The translations under genes were made by a program, and so were the position numbers. DNA of 64,000 bases from the NCBI RefSeq assembly GCF_003576645.1, contig NC_044922.1, forward strand, positions 12,430,191-12,494,190. The letters run 5' to 3'. How positions within the stretch are numbered: the first letter of the stretch is position 1; every line of letters begins with the position of its first letter. The DNA is from Ipomoea triloba. Its lineage: Eukaryota > Streptophyta > Magnoliopsida > Solanales > Convolvulaceae. Positions 21,565 through 33,643 of this stretch are shown piece after piece. A model generated the notes under the pieces. It saw only the letters and a list, made by a program, of their open reading frames with translations, was not told the DNA's origin and ran no database searches.

Positions 21565-22419
21565 TAAATTTATACGTCACTAGAAATCAAAAGCTAAAAT
21601 CCTTCTATTCTTCAACTGTAAATTTAGTATTTGGTAAATAAAACGAAATTAGGAGGAGAGTACGGGAGAAAACAGAGATTGAGGTAAAAGTGACGGAAAC
21701 CCGCTCCGACCATCATTTTCTCCGCAGGTGTATATAGAGGTTACGCATTTATTTTTATCTGTTTAAATATTGAAATTTTTGGTAGCCCAAATGACATTTT
21801 AAACACGGGAGTCAGGAATTGAAAACGCAGCTCACACTACTCAGAAAGTGAAAACGCAGTTGAAGGGACATTCCAATTCCCACCAACACCGGAAATCGAA
21901 CCATTCAAATTTTTTGTAATTTATTTATTATGGTCAGCACAATAAACAAAGTATTGTGCTGCCCAATTTATTCATATCTGATATCTGATCTGCAGGCGTT
22001 ATTAGTTTGAACCGATCGAGATGGCTGTAGCAATGAATGCTGGTAATGATATGCAACCAACTCTCTAAATTCCAAAACATTTAAACCTCATTGTAAGACA
22101 ACTTCTGAGATGCACTATGAAGTGAAGCGCAATAACTTCCATCCTTAGCTTGGGATTTTAAAAGCCGCAGAAGCTTCAATTCCATTGCATCTGCTTAATC
22201 CTCTCCTCTCCTTTCTGAAATTATTGTCTCTTGCTTACAAGTAAATTGTGAGTAACATCTGATTTCTTCAATTTTCCGATTCAAGAAGCACTAGGTTTGT
22301 TTTGACTTTATATTATATATGGTTCTGATGTCAGAGATCGAAGCACTAGGTTTGCCGATTCAGATTTTATAGAACTGTGTTCTGATTTCTTTGTTTTTTA
22401 TTTTGTGCTTGTCAGACTT
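21565..22419. other. Back-to-back 5' region between E (-) and G (+)
   Basis: 21565-21720 is the leader region of E. 21780-22100 has no recognised feature. 22115-22419 is the leader of G and recurs upstream of H (23488-23878): AAGCGAAGCGCAATAACT...GGGATTTTAAAAGCCGCAG. The two genes diverge from here. Confidence 0.5.
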
Positions 22420-23490
22420 ATGGCAGAAAAAGACAGAATAAGTGAACTCCCGGCCGATATTCTTGACAATATTTTGGGATTTTTGCCACTTCGAGAAGCT
22501 GCTAGAATTGCCATTTTATCTTCCTTCTGGAAGGATATCTGGTTTAGTCTGACAAAGCTTAGCTTTGACCGTAATTTCGTTGATTACTTATGTCTTAAAT
22601 ATTCCCATGATGAAGGTCCGGATTCCGTATCTCACATTTTTGAAGTAGTCAACAAAATTCTCATGCGCCACAATGGACCTATTCACAAAATTGTCTTTGA
22701 TTTTTATGGAGATAATTTGAATTATTATTTCACTATCACGAAGGATATTGATAATTTGTTGGAGGACAACTTGAATCAGTGGTTTCTTCTTCTCACCCAG
22801 AATGGTGTTGAAGAAATTGTCATTTCTTTTTTTATGGATGCAAGATGTTGGGTGCCAAATTGTATATTTTCTTGCCCAACACTAAAGAGATTGAAACCTG
22901 ATAGTGTCGATGTTGAACCAATAAATGCATATTGTGTACTTCTGAATGTTACATCACTTTGTCTTGAGGATGTTGGCTTTAAGCCTAGAACTTGAGATTA
23001 TGCTGTTTATCTTCAATTCCTATGCTAGAGGATTTCTCATTTCTCGAATGTGATAAGATATTTTATTTTAACATTGTTACACCAAAACTTGGTAGTTTGG
23101 AAATCAACCTGGTTGACTGTTCTTGTTATTTTTACAAAGAATTTGGTGTTCTGCCGCCTAACTTGGAATTGAGATCTATATCAAGTCTTTATTTGAGTTG
23201 TTCCACTTGTTGCTTTGAGGTAAATTGGCCTGATGACACTTTTTTTTTTTGTTTAATTCTGTTTTTATAAAATGGTTTTTAGCAACTGATCTAATTGTCT
23301 TTCTCTTGGTTTCCAAGGTGTTTATTGAAGAACTTACTAGAGTGGGCCATGCACTTGCACTAAACGTTAAACTCCTCAAACTAGCTATACCAATTTATAG
23401 CTCTTTGCAAAAGAGCATAAATAATTCTGCATTCATGCATCTGATGCGAGCATGCCCGAAATTATGCGAACTTGATATATGGACAAGGAA
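22420..23490 (+). pseudogene. G: F-box/LRR pseudogene lacking the FBD exon
   Basis: The ATG at 22420 opens MAEKDRISELPADILDNILG and a normal F-box/LRR exon (LFNQW-type LNQWFLLLTQNGVEEIVIS, VPNCIFSCPTLKRL). A TGA at 22993-22995 (FKPRT then stop) and a few extra bases near 23010 break it. The next frame continues with PMLEDFSFLECDKIFYFNIV to a GT donor at 23220. Exon 2 (23318 to about 23482) is open (VFIEELTRVG, LMRACPKLCELDIW). It then runs directly into the leader of H, with no exon 3. This is the scar expected from an unequal crossover between G and H. Confidence 0.85.
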
Positions 23491-23688
23491 GCGAAGCGCA
23501 ATAACTCCATTGCATTGCATCTGCTTGGGATTTTAAAAGCCGCAGAAGCTTCAATTCCATTGCATCTGCTTAATCCTCTCCTCTCCTTTCAGAAATTATT
23601 GTCTCTTGCTTACAAGTAAATTGTGAGTAATATCTGATTTCTTCGCTTTTCCGATTCAAGAAGCACTAGGTTTGTTTTGACTTCATAT

Positions 23689-23814
23689 TATATATGGTTC
23701 TGATTTCAGAGAAGCTCTAGGTTTGCCGATTATATATGGTTCTGATTTCAGAGAAGCTCTAGGTTTGCCGATTATATATGGTTCTGATTTCAGAGAAGCT
23801 CTAGGTTTGCCGAT
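23689..23814. repeat. 42-bp unit repeated three times in the H leader
   Basis: The unit starts TATATATGGTTCTGATTTCA and ends AGGTTTGCCGAT. The three copies are essentially identical. The G leader has the unit once (about 22314-22360), so the expansion is specific to H. Confidence 0.9.
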
Positions 23815-23878
23815 TCAGATTTTATAAAACTATATATGCTCTGAATTCTTCGTTTTTCATTTTGTGCTTGTCAGAGTT

Positions 23879-25313
23879 ATGGCAGACAGAATTAGTGAAC
23901 TCCCAGCGGGTATACTCGACAATATTTTGGGATTTTTGCCACTTCAAGAAGCTGCTAGAACTGCCATTTTATCTTCCTTCTGGAAGGATATCTGGTTTAG
24001 TCTGACAAAGCTTAGCTTTGACTCTGATTTCTTTGATTTCTTATGTCTTAAATATTCCGATGATGAAGGTTCGGATTCGGTATCTCACATTTTTGAAGTA
24101 GTCAACAAAATTCTCATGCGCCACAATGGACCTATTCACAAAATTGCCTTCGATTTCGATGGAGATATATTGGATTATTTGGGGTTCTCAAATAATATAG
24201 ATAATTTGTTGGGGGACAACTTGAATCAGTGGTTTCTTCTTCTCCCCCAGAATGGTGTTGAAGAAATTGACATTTCTAGTTTTCAAAGTTCACTATGCCT
24301 GGTGCCAAATTGCATATTTTCTTGCCCAACCCTGAAGAGATTGAAACTTTCTAATGTCTGTGTTACACTAGTAAATGCCTATGTACTTCCGAATGTTACG
24401 TCACTTGATTTTGAATATGTTCAATTTTTTTCTGAAAATTGTTCGGATTATGTTGTTCATCTTCCTAAACTAGAGGATCTCTCACTTTGTTATACATTGT
24501 TGCTGCTCCTAAACGTTGTTGTTTGGATGTATCACTTCACTACTTGAGTTATTTTAACCCCAAGGGGATGTTGATTAACTTCGACTTGGGACGTATCTCA
24601 AGTCTTGATTTGGTATGTAGCGATCCTTACCTTGAGGTATATTACCTTGACCCTTTTTTATGTACATATTTTTTTATAAAATATTTTTTAGGAATTGATC
24701 TAATTGTGTTTCGATCTCTTGATTTCCAAGATGTTGATTGAAGAACTTAATACAGTGGGAACCGATTGCACTAAATGTTGAACACCTCAAGCTGTATATA
24801 TATACCGATATCTGTTTCTGAGATGATATAAATCCATTCATACATCTGATGCGAGCATGCCCGAAATTATGTGAACTTGATATATGTTATGTGGTAATCT
24901 TCTTTTTTATATATATATGGATAAACTACTGTTCTATAAAAATTATGATCAATTCCGTTATTGTTGCATTTCTTAATGCAAATTTGTTATGCGAATTATG
25001 AGTTGATTGATTATTTATTTTTGTGTTCTATTAATAGGGTTTGAAGTTAAATCCAGATGATTTTATGCTTATGGAGGGACTTAGAAGTGTGGCTCTAACA
25101 CAGAAAATGCTTCGCACTTTGAAGTTTAGCGAGTTTCATGGGTGGAGGTCTGAAATGCAATATATCAAGTTGTTTCTTGCTTGCTTTCCAGGAATTTAGA
25201 AGGTTGTCATTACTCGAAGTCAGTATAATCGTTCTATTAACGATTTTAGCATTATGCAAGAAGTTTTACGTTTCCCTCGTGCCTCTACTAAAGCAGAAAT
25301 TTTTTACATATAA
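23879..25313 (+). pseudogene. H: F-box/LRR/FBD pseudogene
   Basis: Exons 23879-24636, 24731-24893 and 25038-25313 align with G and with the family. The F-box region (RISELPAGILDNILGFLP) is open. A deletion of about 35 bp near 24490 (after LEDLSL) shifts the frame. Exon 2 breaks after EELNTVGTD. The FBD exon has TAG in place of the Leu-Glu region (ACFPGI then stop, about 25198) but keeps its end (FPRASTKAEIFYI). Three independent lesions make it non-functional. It keeps the exon 3 that G has lost. Confidence 0.85.
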
Positions 25314-27280
25314 TAATCATTACTTTATGCTGTCTCCTTAGTATGTAAGTTCTGTTGTGTGTAATGGTTTATGGGATTGCTTACTTGGTTTGAATGTACT
25401 ATCACAACCGTAGTTGGATTTAAGGATAATCAATTGTTTGTTCCCCGGTAATGTATTAAGTTACTGAACAACATTTGTTATTTGGAATATTATGAATATA
25501 TTATAGAGTGATTGAAAATACATACGAAATGCATTCTATTGAATATTTATGAATATTAAGTTTTAGATTTATGATTTACCATTTACATCATCAGCAGGGT
25601 AAACTAGTACAATATGTATTCTATTTTGTCCCTTAGATATTTGCATAGAAAATAAAATATTTCATTTTATCTGGATCTCCTTGGTGTTTATCAATCTTTG
25701 CGCTCATATTTAATTTCTTTCCATCATTTAAATACTCCCCGAATCAACTCCCAATAATTTCATTTAATATACTTTACAAATTACAAATCTCATAGAAAAA
25801 TGAATTAGAAATCACATACAAATAACGTAATGTCCTAACAACCATTTCATAGAAAGATTTTAGAATTTTAACCCACCAATTGAATCACAATACATGAAAA
25901 CCAATAGCAAAAGATGTTTCATGGTCTTCATACGCTTCAAATGCTCTCTGATAGAGTAATGCGAAGCATCATGTATGAGGAGTTCCACCTTGGAGGGCTA
26001 GGTTCATGGGGAAAGTGAATAGGTTTGTGTATTGACTATTGTGTAACTTGTAATCTACTCAATTATACAAAAGATATACAGAGTTTTTCTAAATTTATTT
26101 TAAAAGAAAAAATACTAACAATTTAAAGTTGTAGGCAAATGATGATAAAAGGAGTTTTATGCCATTTTTCTTTTGTTTCCTGACACCATTGTTCCTACCT
26201 AAACTAATAATATGGATTTTATCATAATACATCTGAATAGAAAAAACATAATAAAAAAGAACCCAACATCTCTATACATTTCTACCCTAGATTTATAAGT
26301 TTCACCATAATTTACATATCTTCCTCAGCCACAATACAATTTCTGCTGAAATAATCATATCAATGTCTACATAAAGTTTTTTTAAAAACAAAAAAATAAA
26401 AACAAAATATAAGTATGGTAGGTCATGAGAATGAGGTCTCTTCTTCAATAGAAAAAAGGGGAATGTCATGAGAATGAGGTCTTCTTAGGAGTAATTATTT
26501 TTATCTATAGAAAGAACTTTTTTCTTTTTTTCTTATCACTCTCTATTTTAAATTCTACCTCTCCCAAAGCAAGAGTTAAAAAGCTCTTCATTGGGCAATC
26601 TTCAAGTTTAAAGTATGCTAAAAATGAAGGCCTACTACCCCACCACACAGAGAGAAAGAAAAACAGAACCAGACTACATATTAACTGAACATTTCTTTTG
26701 TTTATTGACAATTTCATCAGCCAACTTGATTCATTGTCAAAAGTCCACATACACATTTTATAGATATATATATAAAAAAAAAAAAAAAAAGGTAGTGTAT
26801 TAACACTGGCCTATTCTTAAACTCAACAAACTCTTTGGAAGTGTGGCCGAAAACCAATTGAGTAGCATCAAAAGAGTTGGATACGCGAACCTTACAATCT
26901 ACATAACACAATATTTCAAACTAAGATAAAACAATGCAAACATTGACTTAGATGCATATGAAGAATTAATATTTGATTACTCATTATTGCTTGTTTGTTA
27001 CCACACTCTTATCATAAAATGATCATTCAATTTTTTTGAGTACATTAGTAAACTAAAATGAAACATAATTGCTATACTATAGTCACATTCTTAGTGATTC
27101 TGCACTCATAACATTGAATCTTATGGGGCTCTCATACTATTATATGTAGCTCACAAATATATACCTATTGGGAGCGAATGAGATGATATGAGGTCTCATA
27201 TTTGAGTCACTCATAAGGGCCCTTTTAGAGCCTTTGAAGTCCTAGACAACCAAAAAAGAAATGAAACAAAATTATAAGAT
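25314..27280. other. Intergenic, no gene recognised
   Basis: AT-rich over about 2 kb, with small unsupported ORFs only. No TIRs, LTRs or RNA gene were seen. A repeated GTCATGAGAATGAGGTC (about 26423 and 26466) and an A run at 26775 are the only local features. Confidence 0.5.
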
Positions 27281-27282
27281 CT

Positions 27283-27785
27283 AGGGTGTGTTTGGAAACC
27301 CGGAAAATGATTTCCGAAAATCATTTTCTGGGTTTCCTTTGTTTGGGAACGCATGGAAAATACGGTCAACCGAAAACAATTTCCGTTAGACCAAGGAAAA
27401 TCAAGTCAAAATTCCAGAAAATAACTTTCAGAATTTTTTTCCCGAAAGTCAATTTCCGGAACCATGGCGTAGTTGGGGAAATGGACCAAGGAGGTTGGGG
27501 AATATCTGGTTTCCGGTAGAAACTTGTAGGGGACAGGTTACAGGTTTCTGCCGGTAATTGACTAAAACCAGTACAGGTCTGGTTTCCGCCATGGACCAGT
27601 ACAGTACTACTCTATGGTTCCGCCGAAAATCTGTAGATTCAGTTTTTTTTTTTTATTTAAATTTTATTTTAAATAAATAAATTGTTGTAATATTATTATA
27701 ATTTTTTATATTTAAATAAAATAATTGAAATGTTTAATTATATAATTCTACTCATTTTCCAAAAAATGAACCAAACACACTAAAG
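27283..27785. mobile_element. MITE-like element with GGGTGTGTTTGG-type ends
   Basis: The left end GGGTGTGTTTGGAAAC and right end CCAAACACACTAAAG are inverted to each other. The interior contains further inverted CATTTTCC/GGAAAATG blocks. The ends resemble Tourist (PIF/Harbinger) MITEs, whose target is a 3-bp TAA/TTA or similar; here the flanks are CTA and TAA, so the exact boundary is uncertain. Confidence 0.5.
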
Positions 27786-28059
27786 ACAGTTTTCCATAAT
27801 ACATCCAAACACTGAAAATGAAATTATTTTCCGGAAAATGACTCATTTTCCTGAAAACATTTCTCAGAAGTCATTCTCCTGCTTTCCAATTATTGTGGCT
27901 CATTCTAGTAAAAAATTGCTTCAACCAAGTATGAAAATTTAGTTCAAATGTATTGAATTTTATATGAGACTCACCACGTTAATTAATAGATAATTTTGGG
28001 ATCCTGATATGATTTGTGTATAAACCATTGAATGACTTATATTCTCAATAAATAAATAA

Positions 28060-28260
28060 ATAATTTGTTTTACAAAAAGTTTTGAAGTTGGTCAGGCAAT
28101 TGGCTCTGTAACCGCAACGGTTCAAGTTTGACTCTCTTTAGAGCTTTTATTGACTTTTGGAGGATCGGATGGTTTTATCACTAATTAATATCTGAAAATG
28201 CTTAACAAGATCAAGATTGATTCATTTAGTGAATTTACATTATTGTGGACATGCATCATC
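28060..28260 (+). pseudogene. tRNA-like block followed by a small FBD-exon relic
   Basis: 28085-28130 pairs TTGGTCAGGCAATTGGCTC with GGTTCAAGTTTGACTC, an A/B-box-like arrangement. 28155-28245 reads as the start of a B-type FBD exon (CTTTTGGAGGATCGGATGG, AAAATGCTTAACAAGATCA). It resembles the inverted-repeat arms at 9781-10096 and is far from any host gene. Confidence 0.4.
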
Positions 28261-28477
28261 GAGTTGCAAATCACATTTCTAAAATCGTTGAATTGCCTTA
28301 GTTTTAATTTTTAATTATGAATATTTAGTTCAAATTCTTGGAAGCCTTCAATGGCGTTTCAAATTCTCAAGGGATCAATTCAGTTGTTGCGCGCTTCCCT
28401 ATTGCTATCTCGAAACCACATTTTATTATAAAAGCCCTCCGTTAAGCCCCACATACACTCCACGATACTCCACATCT

Positions 28478-28984
28478 ATCTATCTATCTTCTATCTATAT
28501 ATATATAAAGAGACAAGTTTTTGGTAAATAAAAAAAAATTCAGTTTCCCGCCCAATGGAAACTACGCCGTTTTGGGCATTTTTTGGGGAAATCAAATTCA
28601 TTAAACATATTTTGGATTCCAGATTTCTTGGAATCCGAAAGGTTGCTTTTGCATACATATCAGAATTATTTTTCAACATAACATTGATATTAAATACATG
28701 GGAAAATGCAATATGAATTTAAATTGAAGATGACTGTTCCCATCTTCAAGACCTAGGACACTATAAATAAGTCTTCACAGCTGTGGAGGAGAATGATGAA
28801 ATGATATGCAATCTTAGGGCAGCAGTGATTCCTGAAGCCTTGCCGGAGAGGAAGCAGTTATCTTTAAGTGGTGGATGAAAGCCAACATTTCAATTGAAGC
28901 TCTGCAGGTAGAGCTGTCAATGCGGGCTGACGGGCCCCACCCCGCCAAAGCCCGTCAAAGTCCGCCTTTGTGGCGGGGCGGGCN
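28478..28984 (+). mobile_element. Helitron-like 5' terminus, truncated, up to the N
   Basis: TCTATCTATATATATATAAA near 28488, followed by TTTCCCGCCCAA, resembles the 5' start of the Helitron at 41474 (TCTATACTATATATAAAAAC, then TTTCCCGCCCAAAC). No CTRR end was found before the N at 28984. At 28908-28983 a GC-rich hAT-like end (TAGAGCTGTCAATGCGGG...GGCGGGGCGGGC) is cut by the N. Confidence 0.35.
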
Positions 28985-31900
28985 AACTAATATAATTATA
29001 TAATTATATAATTAGTTTATAAAATTCAATATAATTATATATTGAATTTTGGTTTATAGTTTACACTGTAAATCAAAATTCAATTACTATTACATTAATT
29101 ATATAAAAGGGTGTATATATATATTATACAGACACACTAATATTAGTAATATAATCAAGATGAAAAGACATAATTTTGTATTAGTAATAAAAATCCAACG
29201 ACGACCCATGTTTAATTGTAATATTATAATTATTATTATAATTATTTGCTTATTTATCATAATAATTATTAGTCAATTATATTAATATATGTACAATTAA
29301 TTTTTTAATTACTGTAATAATTATTAGATAATTAAACAAATATTGTGCAATTATACTTTAATACTTTAAATATAAATATTATATATAGTTATTACTGTAA
29401 TAATTATTTTCCCTTTTTACTGCTAATATTATTAGTATTAATCAATGAATTATATATGGACCCCTTTTTTTAATTTCCTTTTCTATTGTTTCCTCAATAA
29501 TTTTTCCTTTTCTATTGTTTGGGACTACTTTGGGCTAAAGTATTTGGAAGGAAATGCACGAAATGAGAATTTTGTTAGCATTTTCCTTTTTATTGGTAAC
29601 CTTATTATTATTATTCCGTTTCCGGTAAGTTCGTTTCGTTTCCTTTTCTATTTTTCCTGGTAAGTTAATTCCGTTTCCATTTTCATGTTTTATTTTTACT
29701 GCTAACATTATTAATAATCATTGAATTATGGATCATTTTTTTTCCTTTTCTATTATTTGCTAAATATTTTATTTTTGAAATAATTTGCTAAATATTTTTT
29801 TTTCTTTTTAAATTGTCTGGGACTGAAGTGTTTGAGCGGGAATAAACGAAATGAGGATTTTGTTTTTAATAATAATATAGATATAGATTAGTAGCCAGCC
29901 ATCACATATATTAGTTAATCTATTTTCATTTTCATTTTCAATCAATTAAGGATCTTTTTTTATTTTCAGTCAATTAGTAATTTTCATTTTCTGTCAATTA
30001 GGTGCCAATTAAGGCACAAATGTGCATGGAAGTTATATTATTATTATTATTATTATTATTATTAAATTATTAATATTGTTCCCATAAATTTATTCGTTAA
30101 TTTTAGGAAACCCAAAGGAATGCGTTTGAGTGACGAAAAATAAACGCACCTCTCTGACTGTCTTATATTATAAAAAAATTTCATTTTCTCAGTTCTTCAA
30201 AGTCAAAGGTAGAGCCCGGGAGTGGAAACTCAATGACGCAGCTCTCTGGCTGTCTCGCCCACACTACCCAGCCATAGCGAAAGTTTGGGTTCTCAAGAGT
30301 AGCTGTTCGCGCCACACATCAGGCTAAAAATTGAGGTATTAAATTTGAGTATATGCAAATTAGTAAAATTAGGGATCTAGGGTTTTATTTAAACTGTGGT
30401 AATCTGCAATCACAAATTCACAAGTTGTTTAATGCTTTTATAGTTGTATTTGTCGATTTGTTGGCAGCCGGGGATTCAACCTTTGAGCTCCCTGACCAAC
30501 CGCAACGGGTAAACATAGATGCTACATCTCCAAGTAAATGTCATATTATTAGGAAGTAATAATTTGACAAAAATGATCATGAGAAATTTAATATTTAATT
30601 ATAAAAATTAAATTTTATATTTATTTAATATTTTTGTACTCATATAGTGGATTAAATATTTAATATGTTAAACTTACATAGTATATGGTCTCTTTTTGTT
30701 GGCAATTTATATCGTGGATCAGGGTGCACAATGCATTGTGCACCCNAACTAATATAATTATATAATTATATAATTAGTTTATAAAATTCAATATAATTAT
30801 ATATTGAATTTTGGTTTATAGTTTACACTGTAAATCAAAATTCAATTACTATTACATTAATTATATAAAAGGGTGTATATATATATTATACAGACACACT
30901 AATATTAGTAATATAATCAAGATGAAAAGACATAATTTTGTATTAGTAATAAAAATCCAACGACGACCCATGTTTAATTGTAATATTATAATTATTATTA
31001 TAATTATTTGCTTATTTATCATAATAATTATTAGTCAATTATATTAATATATGTACAATTAATTTTTTAATTACTGTAATAATTATTAGATAATTAAACA
31101 AATATTGTGCAATTATACTTTAATACTTTAAATATAAATATTATATATAGTTATTACTGTAATAATTATTTTCCCTTTTTACTGCTAATATTATTAGTAT
31201 TAATCAATGAATTATATATGGACCCCTTTTTTTAATTTCCTTTTCTATTGTTTCCTCAATAATTTTTCCTTTTCTATTGTTTGGGACTACTTTGGGCTAA
31301 AGTATTTGGAAGGAAATGCACGAAATGAGAATTTTGTTAGCATTTTCCTTTTTATTGGTAACCTTATTATTATTATTCCGTTTCCGGTAAGTTCGTTTCG
31401 TTTCCTTTTCTATTTTTCCTGGTAAGTTAATTCCGTTTCCATTTTCATGTTTTATTTTTACTGCTAACATTATTAATAATCATTGAATTATGGATCATTT
31501 TTTTTCCTTTTCTATTATTTGCTAAATATTTTATTTTTGAAATAATTTGCTAAATATTTTTTTTTCTTTTTAAATTGTCTGGGACTGAAGTGTTTGAGCG
31601 GGAATAAACGAAATGAGGATTTTGTTTTTAATAATAATATAGATATAGATTAGTAGCCAGCCATCACATATATTAGTTAATCTATTTTCATTTTCATTTT
31701 CAATCAATTAAGGATCTTTTTTTATTTTCAGTCAATTAGTAATTTTCATTTTCTGTCAATTAGGTGCCAATTAAGGCACAAATGTGCATGGAAGTTATAT
31801 TATTATTATTATTATTATTATTATTAAATTATTAATATTGTTCCCATAAATTTATTCGTTAATTTTAGGAAACCCAAAGGAATGCGTTTGAGTGACGAAA

Positions 31901-32507
31901 AATAAACGCACCTCTCTGACTGTCTTATATTATAAAAAAATTTCATTTTCTCAGTTCTTCAAAGTCAAAGGTAGAGCCCGGGAGTGGAAACTCAATGACG
32001 CAGCTCTCTGGCTGTCTCGCCCACACTACCCAGCCATAGCGAAAGTTTGGGTTCTCAAGAGTAGCTGTTCGCGCCACACATCAGGCTAAAAATTGAGGTA
32101 TTAAATTTGAGTATATGCAAATTAGTAAAATTAGGGATCTAGGGTTTTATTTAAACTGTGGTAATCTGCAATCACAAATTCACAAGTTGTTTAATGCTTT
32201 TATAGTTGTATTTGTCGATTTGTTGGCAGCCGGGGATTCAACCTTTGAGCTCCCTGACCAACCGCAACGGGTAAACATAGATGCTACATCTCCAAGTAAA
32301 TGTCATATTATTAGGAAGTAATAATTTGACAAAAATGATCATGAGAAATTTAATATTTAATTATAAAAATTAAATTTTATATTTATTTAATATTTTTGTA
32401 CTCATATAGTGGATTAAATATTTAATATGTTAAACTTACATAGTATATGGTCTCTTTTTGTTGGCAATTTATATCGTGGATCAGGGTGCACAATGCATTG
32501 TGCACCC
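28984..32507. repeat. 1761-bp exact duplication bounded by Ns: assembly artefact
   Basis: 28985-30745 and 30747-32507 are the same 1761 bp in direct orientation, with Ns at 28984 and 30746. Every small ORF in the first copy reappears 1762 bp later. The content is AT-rich transposon-like DNA, a (TTA)n run (30040-30063) and an A-type F-box 5' flank (30180-30560). The true genome probably has one copy. Confidence 0.9.
29880..29895 (-). other. Helitron-like 5' start on the minus strand
   Basis: On minus, TCTATATCTATATTATT, then AAAAACAAAATCC and a TTCCCGCTCAAAC block, follow the same pattern as the Helitron start at 41474. The same site recurs at about 31642-31657 in the duplicated copy. The matching 3' end would lie at lower coordinates, beyond or at the N. 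Confidence 0.3.
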
Positions 32508-33045
32508 CGTACCAAAATGTTAGAAGGATGAGTTCTGTGTATTTTGTGTTAATACTCTGTGTATTCTATGAAGACATTCTGTGTATTCTAGACAACCGTT
32601 CTGTTTATTCATGTTAGTAACATATGTTGTGATGTGTTTGTACATTCGAATGTTTAGGAGAATGAGTTTTGTGTATTTTGTGTTAATATTCTATGTATTC
32701 TATGAAGACATTCTGTGTATTCTAGGTAACCGTTCTGTGTATTCATGTTAGTAACCAGGTTGTGATGTGTTTGTGCATTCGAATGTTAGAAGGATGAGTT
32801 CTGTGTATTTTGTGTTAATATTCTGTATATTCTATGAAGACATTCTCTGTAATCTAGGCAACCATTCTGTGTATTCATGTTAGTAACACAGGTTGTGATG
32901 TGTTTGTGCATTCGAATGATAGGATGATGAGTTCTGTGTATTCTATAAAGACATTCTGTGTATTTTGGACAACCGTTCTGTGTATTCATGTTAGTAACAC
33001 AGGTTGTGATGTGTTTGTGCATTCGAATGTTAGGATACACAGAAT
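32485..33045. repeat. Palindrome and 133-bp minisatellite (about 4 units)
   Basis: A perfect 22-bp palindrome (GGTGCACAATG/CATTGTGCACC, 32486-32507) precedes a tandem array. Units start near 32530, 32664, 32796 and 32929 (periods 134, 132 and 133). The fourth lacks part of its middle. Each unit contains several copies of TTCTGTGTATTC, so there is a shorter internal period. No spacer/repeat alternation, so not CRISPR. Confidence 0.9.
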
Positions 33046-33643
33046 ATAAGCCCAAGTATTATCTCTTATGTTCCATGTTTTTCAAATTCCACAATGTTGT
33101 TTAAATATTCACCTTTTGTCGTGTTTGCTCTTGTGATCTGATGAACTTGTGTGTGTTTTTTGTTCTTGCTTCTTCGTACTGTTTTGGTTGTTGTTCAAAT
33201 TACAGTTATATTTTAGTTTTTTTAAAAAAAACTGTAATAAGATTCGTAACAATACGGCGTAGTTTCGAATGATCCCTGGTCCATGGTATAACGATCCCTT
33301 TTTGTTCACTTTTGCCGGACTTATTAAACAATATCACCCGCCTTGTTTGTTGCGTTCCCCTGTGTGTATGTATACATTCTTCCGCCTTTCCTTTCAATCC
33401 CAGACAGTAACTTCGTACTGTGATATAATCTTTAGGTATTAATGTTCAATAGATGTTCATAATACGATTGAAATTGAATAAAGTGATTTCGATATATGAT
33501 TTATATGTGTTTTCTACTCTCCAATTCGGTGCACTAATCCTTTTGTATTCCAATTTAATTACTATCACCAAGTACACATTTTAGGATTTTGTTTTAATTT
33601 TAATTTGTTTCTTCTTTAAATTGCATATGTTGAAGTTATGTAA
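33046..33643 (+). promoter_or_regulatory. Promoter and leader of gene C
   Basis: 33046-33250 is unassigned. From about 33290 (TTTTTGTTCACTTTTGCCGG) to 33643 it matches the A3 leader, including CATTCTTCCGCCTTTCCTTT and the pre-start AAATTGCATATGTTGAAG. The more distal A-type flank sits about 1 kb further up (31940-32320), separated by the minisatellite. Confidence 0.5.

Noticed and set aside
29049..32321. Four pairs of identical small ORFs suggesting a duplicated gene family
   Set aside because: They lie in the exact 1761-bp duplication bounded by Ns, are AT-rich and show no domain. The duplication is best explained as an assembly artefact.
32510..33045. Repeat array as a possible CRISPR
   Set aside because: Units are about 133 bp, contiguous, without unique spacers, and the DNA is plant nuclear.
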